Part shown: in pieces, positions 1 through 5,885 of the stretch
Position numbering within the stretch: position 1 is the first letter of the stretch
Layout of the letters: every line of letters starts with the position of its first letter
Assembly (NCBI GenBank): GCA_039804165.1
Contig: JBDRZZ010000029.1
Span: 1 to 18,546, forward strand
Length of the DNA stretch: 18,546 bases
Direction of reading: 5' to 3'
From: a candidate division WOR-3 bacterium
GTDB taxonomy: Bacteria > Hydrothermota > UBA3072
Position numbers and translations under genes: made by a program
The notes under the pieces: generated by a model
What the model saw: the letters and a program-made list of their open reading frames with translations, nothing else
What the model was told of the DNA's origin: nothing
The model's database searches: none

Positions 1-60
1 CCTCAAACCCTCAAGAACTATCGCTAATTTCTCATCAACTGACCAATTCCTTCTTTTCAT
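1..60 (-). CDS. IS3-like transposase OrfA, N-terminal 20 codons (partial)
   Basis: The reverse strand reads from an ATG at 60-58 to the left edge without a stop. The first 20 residues are MKRRNWSVDEKLAIVLEGLR. This is the typical beginning of OrfA of IS3-family elements (basic start, a tryptophan, then (D/E)EKLxIVLEGL leading into a helix-turn-helix that binds the element ends). A purine-rich ribosome site (GAAGGGGG) lies about 7 nt before the ATG. The rest of OrfA, and any OrfB with the DDE catalytic core, would lie left of the window, so activity cannot be judged. The call rests on a short stretch, but the sequence is characteristic; another HTH transposase N-terminus is the main alternative. 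Confidence 0.72.
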   Translation of the reverse strand, partial: MKRRNWSVDEKLAIVLEGLR

Positions 61-103
61 TCTCTGCCCCCTTCTTTATAATTTTTATTATATCTCTACA
101 CAC

Positions 104-139
104 TTCCAGTGTCCACTCCTATAGGGAGCAGGACAGGAA
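104..139. repeat. Imperfect nested palindrome at the presumed IS end
   Basis: Three nested arms pair: TTCC 104-107 with GGAA 136-139, GTCC 111-114 with GGAC 131-134, and CTCC 116-119 with GGAG 125-128, around a TATAG centre. It sits between the transposase start and the promoter of the next gene. It could be the terminal repeat region of the insertion sequence, a protein-binding site or an RNA hairpin insulating the element from outside transcription. Confidence 0.5.
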
Positions 140-162
140 AGTTAGAATATCCGTAGAATTAC

Positions 163-190
163 TTGACATTAAATTAAATTTCCTTATTAT
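163..190 (+). promoter_or_regulatory. Sigma70-type promoter of the flavoprotein gene, predicted leaderless
   Basis: TTGACA at 163-168, a 16-nt spacer, and TATTAT at 185-190. A start about 7 nt after the -10 box falls at 197-199, which is the A of the ATG at 199, and no Shine-Dalgarno site is present. The mRNA is therefore predicted to be leaderless. Confidence 0.7.
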
Positions 191-198
191 TAAACGAA

Positions 199-1221
199 AT
201 GTCTATTAAGGATGTTGTGATTTGTGGTGCGGGACCCGCAGGGTCTTCACTTGCTTATTTTTTAGCAAGAGAAGGATTTGATATTCTTCTTCTTGATAAG
301 GCAAAATTTCCTCGTTTCAAACCTTGTGCTGGTGCTTTTCAGGTTTCTCTAAAAAATTTCTTTCCTTTTTCTTTAGAGAAAGTTGTGAAAGAGAAAGTCT
401 TTGGGCTTTTTTTTAAAAAGGATACGTCTTTTCTTGAAATTGAAATGGAAGAGCCGATCTCCTATATAGTGGAAAGAAAAGAGTTTGATAATCTTTTGGT
501 AAATAAAGCTATTGAAAACGGAGTTGAATTTATAGATGAATGCAAGGTCATTAAAATTGAAGATGGAAATGTGTTTTCTAAGGGTGATAAATTCAAGGGT
601 AAAATAATAGTGGGTGCAGATGGGGTGGGTAGTGTGGTTAGAAAATTTTGCAATTATGGAAGGATAAAGAAAATGATAAAGACAATAAGTTCGGATATCC
701 CTTTTGCCTTTGAAAAAAAGCTCCTCTTTGATTTTTCTTATACAAAAAAGGGATATTCATGGATTTTCCCAAAAGGGGATAAAATAAATATAGGCCTTGG
801 AACAACTATAGAGTTTTCCAAAGAAAACGAGAGAAATTTTTATAAACTTTTGGAAGATTATGGTTTTCCACAACCTAAAAATATTTATAAATGGACTTAT
901 CCTATATTTTCTAATCCAGAGTCATTAGTTTGGAAAAATACTATCTTAATTGGAGATGCTGCTTCTCTCGCAAACCCACTTACAGGTGGAGGGATATATA
1001 ATGCGGTTCAATCTGCTTTTTTGGCTTCAAAGGCAATTAGTCTTAATCTTAAAAATGGAGTTCCCTTAAGAATTTATCAGAAGATGATAAGAAGAAATAT
1101 GTATCTTATGTTTTATGCTTCTAAAATCTTTAATCAAATTCTTGAGAAAAATCCATTTCAAATTCAGTTTTTAAAAATAATAAAACCCATCCTTATTTTA
1201 TTAACAAAAAAATTATCTTAA
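199..1221 (+). CDS. Geranylgeranyl reductase family FAD-dependent oxidoreductase
   Basis: A 340-residue flavoprotein of the geranylgeranyl-reductase/group A monooxygenase-like superfamily. The N-terminus has the Rossmann FAD-binding motif GAGPAG (10-15), followed by the family's FPRxKPC segment (37-43, Cys43), although the usual glycine-rich follow-up reads AGAF. The second FAD motif, GDAASLANPLTGGG, begins at about residue 252. Relatives reduce isoprenoid chains of chlorophyll, archaeal-type lipids or quinones; the substrate here cannot be told from sequence. At 340 residues it is somewhat shorter than many members (about 380-400), mostly at the C-terminus. The ATG at 199 is chosen because the promoter ends right before it. 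It lies beside an insertion-sequence end and is followed by a gene with its own promoter, so it is probably monocistronic. Confidence 0.8.
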   Translation: MSIKDVVICGAGPAGSSLAYFLAREGFDILLLDKAKFPRFKPCAGAFQVSLKNFFPFSLEKVVKEKVFGLFFKKDTSFLEIEMEEPISYIVERKEFDNLLVNKAIENGVEFIDECKVIKIEDGNVFSKGDKFKGKIIVGADGVGSVVRKFCNYGRIKKMIKTISSDIPFAFEKKLLFDFSYTKKGYSWIFPKGDKINIGLGTTIEFSKENERNFYKLLEDYGFPQPKNIYKWTYPIFSNPESLVWKNTILIGDAASLANPLTGGGIYNAVQSAFLASKAISLNLKNGVPLRIYQKMIRRNMYLMFYASKIFNQILEKNPFQIQFLKIIKPILILLTKKLS

Positions 1222-1227
1222 AAGGTA

Positions 1228-1255
1228 TTGACTGAAATAGTATTTTTTATATATT
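1228..1255 (+). promoter_or_regulatory. Sigma70-type promoter of the M48 protease gene, predicted leaderless
   Basis: TTGACT at 1228-1233, a 16-nt spacer, TATATT at 1250-1255. Predicted transcription start is about 1262-1264, at the ATG at 1264. The in-frame TTG at 1228, which would extend the reading frame by 12 codons, is part of this -35 box and is not a start codon. Confidence 0.65.
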
Positions 1256-1263
1256 TATTAACA

Positions 1264-2043
1264 ATGAAGAAATTATTAATTTTTATCTTTATATTTTTTA
1301 TTTCGTGTGTAACCACAGGCCCGGGTGGAAAAACAGATCTTATCTTAATTTCTTCTGAGGAGGAAGTTAGAATTGGAGAACAAGTCGCAAAGGATGTGGA
1401 AAGCAAAGAAAAACTTGTGAGTAATTCGGCTATTCAAAGTTACGTGAATGAAGTTGGGCAGAAAATTGTGAGAGTGTGTGATAGAAAAGATATTGAGTAT
1501 AAGTTTAAGGTGATTGAGAAAGAAGATATAAATGCCTTTGCTTGTCCTGGGGGCTTTATTTACATTTATACAGGTCTCCTTAAGACTCTTGATAGTGAAG
1601 CTGAACTTGCTGCAGTTCTTGCTCATGAAGTTAGTCATGTTGTGGCAAGACACTCTGTGAAAAAATTACAAAGTATCTATGGTTATTCAATAATTGCGCA
1701 ACTCGCTCTTGGAGAAAAAGCAGAAGGTGTATTAGGAAAAATTGTGGATGTAGCTGCAATGCTTATTCTTCAGGGTTATAGTAGAGAGAATGAATTTGAA
1801 GCAGATAGTTATGGATTACTCTACGCTAAAAACGCAGGATATAATCCAAAAGGAATGGTTGAAGTTTTTAAGAAGTTTAAGAAAATGGAGGGAAATCCTC
1901 CTCCTGCAATATTAGGGTTACTTTCTTCTCATCCCCCTTCTCAAGATAGAATTAAAAAAGCAGAAGAAGAAATTAACAAAATTGGTGGCGTAGAGTTACC
2001 TTATTATACTGAGAGGTTTCAAAAAATAAAATCTCAGTTATAA
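1264..2043 (+). CDS. M48 family zinc metalloprotease, lipoprotein
   Basis: A 259-residue protease. The N-terminus MKKLLIFIFIFFISC is a lipoprotein signal with the probable modified Cys at 15, so the mature protein should be anchored to a membrane outside the cytoplasm. The zinc motif HEVSH lies at 121-125 in LAHEVSHVVARHS; the third ligand is Glu179 in EFEADSYG. The C-terminal SSHPPSQDRI segment is also typical of this family (BepA/LoiP/YcaL-like), which degrades or refolds misfolded envelope and outer-membrane proteins. No TPR domain follows, unlike BepA. The start is ATG 1264 rather than TTG 1228 because the latter lies in the promoter and the signal peptide begins at 1264. Substrates are unknown; the protease call is firm. 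Confidence 0.9.
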   Translation: MKKLLIFIFIFFISCVTTGPGGKTDLILISSEEEVRIGEQVAKDVESKEKLVSNSAIQSYVNEVGQKIVRVCDRKDIEYKFKVIEKEDINAFACPGGFIYIYTGLLKTLDSEAELAAVLAHEVSHVVARHSVKKLQSIYGYSIIAQLALGEKAEGVLGKIVDVAAMLILQGYSRENEFEADSYGLLYAKNAGYNPKGMVEVFKKFKKMEGNPPPAILGLLSSHPPSQDRIKKAEEEINKIGGVELPYYTERFQKIKSQL

Positions 2044-2226
2044 AAGCTTTTTATGGCTTAAATTTTCTTATTCTAAATTTTTTTTGTAAAGCTCTACGGA
2101 ATATGAATTAAAATTCTTTGTCTAAAAATTCGTCTTTTAAAGAGAAACTCCTTACTTAAAGATAAAAAGATTCTTCTTCAAAGATACTTGATAAATATTA
2201 AACATTTGATAAATTTATTAGTGTGT

Positions 2227-3330
2227 ATGGATAGCACTATGAATGATAAAATCCCTAAGATATTATATTTATCTCGAGGCAGAGGCTTTAGTCATGCAAT
2301 GAATGATTTACTTATACTCCAAGAACTTAAGAAATTAAACGATAGTTTATCTATCCTTTTGGCCTCTTACGACAAAGGATATTTTTATCTTTGTAATTTG
2401 GGGATTAATGTTTTTAATCTTGGTCTATCTCAAGAAGAAGAATTAACAATGAAAGCAGGTATTAAGATCTGGTCATTAATAAGAAGATTCAAACCTGATT
2501 TGGTTATAAGTGACGAAGTTTTCATTGTTCTACATATAACAAAAGCCTTGAAGATTCCTTCTATTTTGATAACACATTGGTTCTTTGAGTATTATAACAA
2601 AAATCATCCTGTAATTCCTGCTGTAAGAAAAGCAGACTTTGTTATCTTTGTTGATACTCCTTTATTTCACACAATTCCATTTGGTTTTAATGTTCCTCTT
2701 ACCTTCGTGGGTCCTATAATTAGAGAGTTTAAGTATTCTTTGAAAGATAAAAGAAAAGTAAGGGAGGAGTTGGGAATAGATAATGAAGCTAAGGTTATCT
2801 TTGTCACTCCAGGAGGAAGAGCCAGAGATAGAAAAAAAATGTTAAATGTAAGTATAGAAGCTTTTAAAGATATAAAAGAAAAAAACAAAAAGTTGATTCT
2901 TTTAACCGGAGAACTTTATCAGGAATATCTGAAAGGGATTGGGAAGGATCCAGAAATAATTGTTAAGGATTATGATTGGGAAATTGATAGATTAATGGTC
3001 GCAAGTGATCTTGCAATTTGTAGTGGAAGTTTTTCAACAACTTGGGAATTAGCATATCTTGGGATTCCTTCTATCTCAATTCCTGATATAAAAAATCCTA
3101 TAGATCAAATCCATGTAAATAGAATGAGTAAATATGGATTAACTATAAGAATTGATCCAAGAGATTTAAATAAAAACGCTTTTCTTAAAGCTATGAAAGA
3201 GGCCTTGGGTTCCTTAGAAGAAAGAAGAAAAATTATAAAAAAAGAGGTTCCCAAGTTGTTTATAGATGGTTTTGGTCAGAAAGGAGCAGCAGAAGAAATA
3301 AATTATTTTATAAGAAGGTTTGTAAAATGA
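2227..3330 (+). CDS. GT-B fold glycosyltransferase (MurG/GT28-like)
   Basis: A protein of about 368 residues resembling UDP-sugar glycosyltransferases of the MurG/MGT type. The N-terminus KILYLSRGRGFSHAMNDL holds a glycine-rich turn with His23, as in GT-B acceptor domains. The C-terminal half has CSGSFSTTWELAYLGIPSI starting at Cys265, the nucleotide-sugar binding signature of this group. No membrane segment is evident. ATG 2227 is preferred; ATG 2239 is also possible, and an upstream TTG (2188) lies in AT-rich DNA that looks untranslated. No clear Shine-Dalgarno site or promoter was found. It overlaps the next gene by ATGA, so the two are translationally coupled and probably build one glycoconjugate. 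Donor and acceptor are unknown. Confidence 0.75.
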   Translation: MDSTMNDKIPKILYLSRGRGFSHAMNDLLILQELKKLNDSLSILLASYDKGYFYLCNLGINVFNLGLSQEEELTMKAGIKIWSLIRRFKPDLVISDEVFIVLHITKALKIPSILITHWFFEYYNKNHPVIPAVRKADFVIFVDTPLFHTIPFGFNVPLTFVGPIIREFKYSLKDKRKVREELGIDNEAKVIFVTPGGRARDRKKMLNVSIEAFKDIKEKNKKLILLTGELYQEYLKGIGKDPEIIVKDYDWEIDRLMVASDLAICSGSFSTTWELAYLGIPSISIPDIKNPIDQIHVNRMSKYGLTIRIDPRDLNKNAFLKAMKEALGSLEERRKIIKKEVPKLFIDGFGQKGAAEEINYFIRRFVK

Positions 3331-4076
3331 GCGAAAAGATAAAATTTGATATTATTTTCCTTTCTTACGATGAGCCATTCGCTGAGGAGCATTGGAAGCG
3401 TCTTAAAAAATTTTATCCATATGCACAGAGGGTTCATGGAATAAAAGGTATTCTTGAAGCACACAAAGAATGTGCAAGAATCGCAAGAACTGATTATTTT
3501 TTTGTCGTGGATGGAGATTCATATATTTTGGAAGATTTTGATTTTACTTCTCCTACAACAGAAAAGTTAGAAGAGGATTATTTTTATATGTGGTTAAGCC
3601 GTAACGCTGTAAATGATTTAGAGTATGCTAATGGAGCTGTGAAACTGTTTCCTAAAAGAATTTTCGATAAAGTTGAAAAGTATGGAATAGATGTTTTTGT
3701 GCATTTGCCTCACAAACAGATATATAAAGTAGCTTCTATAAATAGGTTTAATTCTTCACCTTTTTGTTCATGGAGAGCCGGTTTTAGAGAATGCGCCCAA
3801 TTGGCAAGTAAACATTCGGAAAAGATAAAAGATCCAATGAGGATTTATCTTCTTAATGTTTGGTGTAATATAGGGATTGATCGGCCTTTTGGTAAGTGGT
3901 GTATTAAAGGGGCACGAGCTGGTAGAAGATATGGTATGGAAAATATAGAAAATAAGGAAGCGGTGGAGAAAATTAACGATTTTAATTGGCTAAAGGAACG
4001 TTTCAAATACGAATTAAAGGAAGGACTTTTAAAAGGGATGAATTATTCTTTTAAACAGAAAGGAGGTATTTTATGA
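3327..4076 (+). CDS. GT-A-like putative glycosyltransferase resembling phage proteins
   Basis: A 249-residue soluble protein. The N-terminus has a beta-strand (FDIIFLSYDEP, 7-17), then a conserved-looking HGIKGI (37-42), and FFVVDGDSYI with the D62-G-D64 motif typical of the metal/nucleotide-sugar site of GT-A enzymes. The C-terminal half has CSWRAGFREC and a DRPFGKWCIKGARAGRRYG segment. From memory this set of motifs matches proteins common in T4-like phages of marine bacteria that are usually left as hypothetical or glycosyltransferase-like; I cannot verify this here. The ATG overlaps the stop of the upstream GT-B gene, and its own stop overlaps the PEBP gene start, making a tight three-gene operon. 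The sugar-transfer role is inferred from the DxD motif and neighbour. Confidence 0.55.
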   Translation: MSEKIKFDIIFLSYDEPFAEEHWKRLKKFYPYAQRVHGIKGILEAHKECARIARTDYFFVVDGDSYILEDFDFTSPTTEKLEEDYFYMWLSRNAVNDLEYANGAVKLFPKRIFDKVEKYGIDVFVHLPHKQIYKVASINRFNSSPFCSWRAGFRECAQLASKHSEKIKDPMRIYLLNVWCNIGIDRPFGKWCIKGARAGRRYGMENIENKEAVEKINDFNWLKERFKYELKEGLLKGMNYSFKQKGGIL

Positions 4077-4639
4077 AGTTTATTTTAGCAGTTTTAACTT
4101 CTTCAATTTTCTTCTTTTACTGCGCTTGTGGAAGATCTAAAGGATTAGAAAAAAAAGAAACTAAGGAGGTAGAAATGTTAGAGATAGAAGTTTACTCTTC
4201 CTCTTTTAAAAATGGAGGTGTAATTCCAAAGAAATATACCTGTGAAGGAGAAGATATCTCTCCACACATTGGATGGGGAGAACTTCCAAAAGGGGTTAAG
4301 TCTCTCGCTTTAATATGTGACGATCCAGACGCTCCTGGGGGAGATTTTGTTCATTGGGTGATATATAATATTCCACCTGAGATAGATAGTTTGCCTGAGG
4401 GACTTCCAATAAAAGATACTCTTGACTTTGGAGCTTTGCAAGGTATGACAGATTTTGGAAGAGTTGGTTATGGAGGTCCTTGCCCTCCAAGAGGTCCGGC
4501 CCATCATTATCATTTTAAACTATATGCTCTTGATACAGTTTTAGATGCTGAGAAAGAAATAACAAAAGAGAAACTCTTAAAGAAAATGGAAGGGCATATT
4601 TTAGCAAAAGGAGAAATTGTAGGACTATTTAATAGGTAG
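4073..4639 (+). CDS. PEBP family (YbhB/YbcL, Raf kinase inhibitor-like) protein, putative lipoprotein
   Basis: A 188-residue phosphatidylethanolamine-binding-like protein. Both family signatures are present: DPDAP (84-88) followed by HW (94-95), and GPCPPRGPAHHYH from residue 135. The first 19 residues form a hydrophobic export signal ending ...FFYCACG; Cys19 could be lipid-modified, though the lipobox (Y-C-A-C) is atypical. The start has a strong ribosome site (AGGAGG, 4061-4066). A second perfect site, AAGGAGGT at 4163-4170, precedes an in-frame ATG at 4175, which would give a 154-residue cytoplasmic form, about the normal length of bacterial members. Biochemical function of bacterial PEBPs is poorly known. 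It is the last gene of the operon with the two glycosyltransferase-like genes. Confidence 0.9.
   Translation: MKFILAVLTSSIFFFYCACGRSKGLEKKETKEVEMLEIEVYSSSFKNGGVIPKKYTCEGEDISPHIGWGELPKGVKSLALICDDPDAPGGDFVHWVIYNIPPEIDSLPEGLPIKDTLDFGALQGMTDFGRVGYGGPCPPRGPAHHYHFKLYALDTVLDAEKEITKEKLLKKMEGHILAKGEIVGLFNR
4163..4177 (+). promoter_or_regulatory. Internal Shine-Dalgarno and second start in the PEBP gene
   Basis: AAGGAGGT (4163-4170), a full match to the 16S 3' end, sits 4 nt before ATG 4175, in frame with the PEBP gene at codon 35. It marks the boundary between the export-signal/linker part and the PEBP domain, so it could start a signal-less cytoplasmic form. Confidence 0.5.
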
Positions 4640-4696
4640 TAACTCTCTTCCATTCCTTCTAATACTAACAGAGGCTTCAAGAAGAGTTTTGCATAC

Positions 4697-4731
4697 CGCA
4701 AAGATTTTTTCTTATTTTGCGAGTCTTTTTT
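4697..4731 (+). terminator. Possible intrinsic terminator after the PEBP operon
   Basis: CGCAAA (4697-4702) pairs with TTTGCG (4716-4721) around a 13-nt loop, followed after a few bases by a run of T at 4726-4731. The stem is short, so strength is uncertain. The remainder of 4640-4874 is AT-rich with nothing else recognised. Confidence 0.35.
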
Positions 4732-4874
4732 GTTTAATGCATTGATGCCCAAAACTTTAATTTTTGGAACAAATTTTGTATTCGTTTTTAATGGCTTTTT
4801 GAGAAATTAAAATGTCTTTGGTCAATCAAATTTTTAATTGGAGTTTTATAAAATTAAGAGAGGAGGAGTTTAAA

Positions 4875-5150
4875 ATGGATAGAAAGAAAAAAGATGAAAA
4901 TATTGTTGAATTAAGAGGCAAGATAGGTTCTTCCTTTAACATGTTGATGGGAGGAATATCCTTTAGAGGGGAACTTGTTTATGATTGTGAATATAATATT
5001 CATTTATTATTTTTTATCTCTGGAGAAGATCAATCTCTTTGTAAAGCATTAGGTGAAAACGATAAAAATCAAATAGATTTAGAATCTAAATCTTGCTTTT
5101 TTGTTCCATTTTACATAAATCATCAAAACGAATCTGTTTTTTCTTTATAA
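4875..5150 (+). CDS. Small protein of unknown function, 91 residues
   Basis: I do not recognise this protein. The start ATG 4875 is chosen because AGAGGAGGAG (about 4858-4867) forms a strong ribosome site 8 nt upstream; the frame is open back to an ATG at 4812, which has no such site. The protein begins with a charged stretch (MDRKKKDENIVELRGKIG), then a glycine-containing and hydrophobic middle (LVYDCEYNIHLLFFISGED), with no clear membrane span, and ends FSL. Two cysteines are present (in YDCEY and KSCFF). Its last 28 bases overlap the end of the macrodomain gene on the other strand. Lack of known relatives leaves open that it is a decayed or spurious frame. Confidence 0.45.
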   Translation: MDRKKKDENIVELRGKIGSSFNMLMGGISFRGELVYDCEYNIHLLFFISGEDQSLCKALGENDKNQIDLESKSCFFVPFYINHQNESVFSL

Positions 5151-5680
5151 TTTTTTAATTCTTTTAGTTTCTCTTCAAAAATTTTGTAAGTTTCCTCGTC
5201 ATATAATACAAATTGAATCAATTTGACTGAAGAAAGACTATCTACCATTTGAAATACACTTTTAAGGGCTATTTCAGATGCTTCTTTTATAGGATAACCG
5301 AAAGCTCCAGTGGAAATTGCTGGGAAAGAAATAGATTTAATTTTATATTTCTCTGCTAAAATGAGCGAATTTACATAAGAAGCTTTAAGCATTTCTGGAT
5401 CTTCTTTTCTATTTCTCCAAATAGGACCCACAGTGTGAATCACCCATTTGGCTGGTAATTTATATCCTTTTGTTATTACAGCTTCTCCAGTTTCACACCC
5501 TCCTATCTTTTTACATTCTTCCCAAAGTTTGTAGCCTGCAGCTCTATGTATAGCTCCAGCAACTCCTCCTCCAGGTGCAAGCCTTTTATTTGCAGCATTT
5601 ACAATAGCATCTGTTTTTTGCTCTGCAATATTACCTTTTATTAATTTTATTTTTATATTTTTGTATTTAACCTCATACAT
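5123..5680 (-). CDS. Macrodomain protein (MacroD/YmdB-like ADP-ribose-binding)
   Basis: A 185-residue single-domain macro protein. It shows DAIVNAANKRL (24-34), the glycine-rich ADP-ribose loop GGGVAGAI (37-44), HTVGP, and the second phosphate loop ISTGAFGYP. Relatives bind ADP-ribose and remove O-acetyl or ADP-ribosyl groups from metabolites, proteins or nucleic acids. One feature is odd: the usual GDI motif, whose Asp contacts the adenine in AF1521-type domains, reads GNI here (Asn17). The ATG at 5680 lacks a Shine-Dalgarno site; a TTGACA promoter ends about 20 nt upstream. The gene is convergent with the small gene to its left and divergent from gdh. The stop codons lie such that the 3' ends overlap by 28 bases. 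Confidence 0.9.
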   Translation of the reverse strand: MYEVKYKNIKIKLIKGNIAEQKTDAIVNAANKRLAPGGGVAGAIHRAAGYKLWEECKKIGGCETGEAVITKGYKLPAKWVIHTVGPIWRNRKEDPEMLKASYVNSLILAEKYKIKSISFPAISTGAFGYPIKEASEIALKSVFQMVDSLSSVKLIQFVLYDEETYKIFEEKLKELKNYKEKTDSF

Positions 5681-5699
5681 AAAATATTTTTTGTTTAAT

Positions 5700-5728
5700 T
5701 AAATAAATAAAAAAAATCTAAATGTCAA
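5700..5728 (-). promoter_or_regulatory. Sigma70-type promoter of the macrodomain gene
   Basis: On the reverse strand TTGACA (5728-5723), a 17-nt spacer, then TATTTA (5705-5700). The predicted start near 5693 gives a leader of about 12 nt without a Shine-Dalgarno site. The -35 box is preceded by CC (CCTTGACA), as in the putP and rnfB promoters. Confidence 0.6.
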
Positions 5729-5828
5729 GGTTTTCTTATTTAAAAAGCCTAAATTTATTTTTAATAAGATTTCATAAAAAATGAGTTTTTTTCTCTTAAC
5801 ATTTTCTTAAATATTTTTATATCACAAC

Positions 5829-5857
5829 TTGATTTTCAATGGAGATTTTGAGATAAG
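5829..5857 (+). promoter_or_regulatory. Possible promoter of the gdh pseudogene
   Basis: TTGATT (5829-5834), 17 nt, GATAAG (5852-5857). The match is weaker than the other promoters in the window. An alternative is TTAACA (5796-5801) with TATATC (5818-5823). Either would give a leader that includes the AAGGAGGTT site just before ATG 5886. Confidence 0.35.
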
Positions 5858-5885
5858 TAGAGCTAAACCTTAAGGAGGTTAAGTT

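Larger units (their letters stand above)
1..140 (-). mobile_element. Left end of an IS3-like insertion sequence (partial)
   Basis: The transposase start at 60 is followed outward (61-140) by a non-coding stretch of the size expected between an IS3-family orfA and its terminal repeat. The reverse strand shows TGTCC beginning at 135, inside an imperfect palindrome (104-139). IS3-family ends usually begin TG, so an element boundary near 135 is plausible. The other end and any target duplication are outside the window, so the boundary is inferred. Confidence 0.45.

Noticed and set aside
1228-1263. N-terminal extension of the M48 protease from TTG 1228
   Set aside because: TTG 1228 is inside the -35 box, and the lipoprotein signal peptide starts at ATG 1264.
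2044-2226. Possible RNA gene or terminator between the protease and glycosyltransferase genes
   Set aside because: Only short AT-rich inverted repeats (such as AAAGCTTT near 2042 and GAATT/AATTC near 2105) are present; nothing with convincing structure.
4310-4752. Reverse-strand open frames across the PEBP gene
   Set aside because: They are shadows of a gene with clear family motifs and have no plausible start signals or recognisable products.
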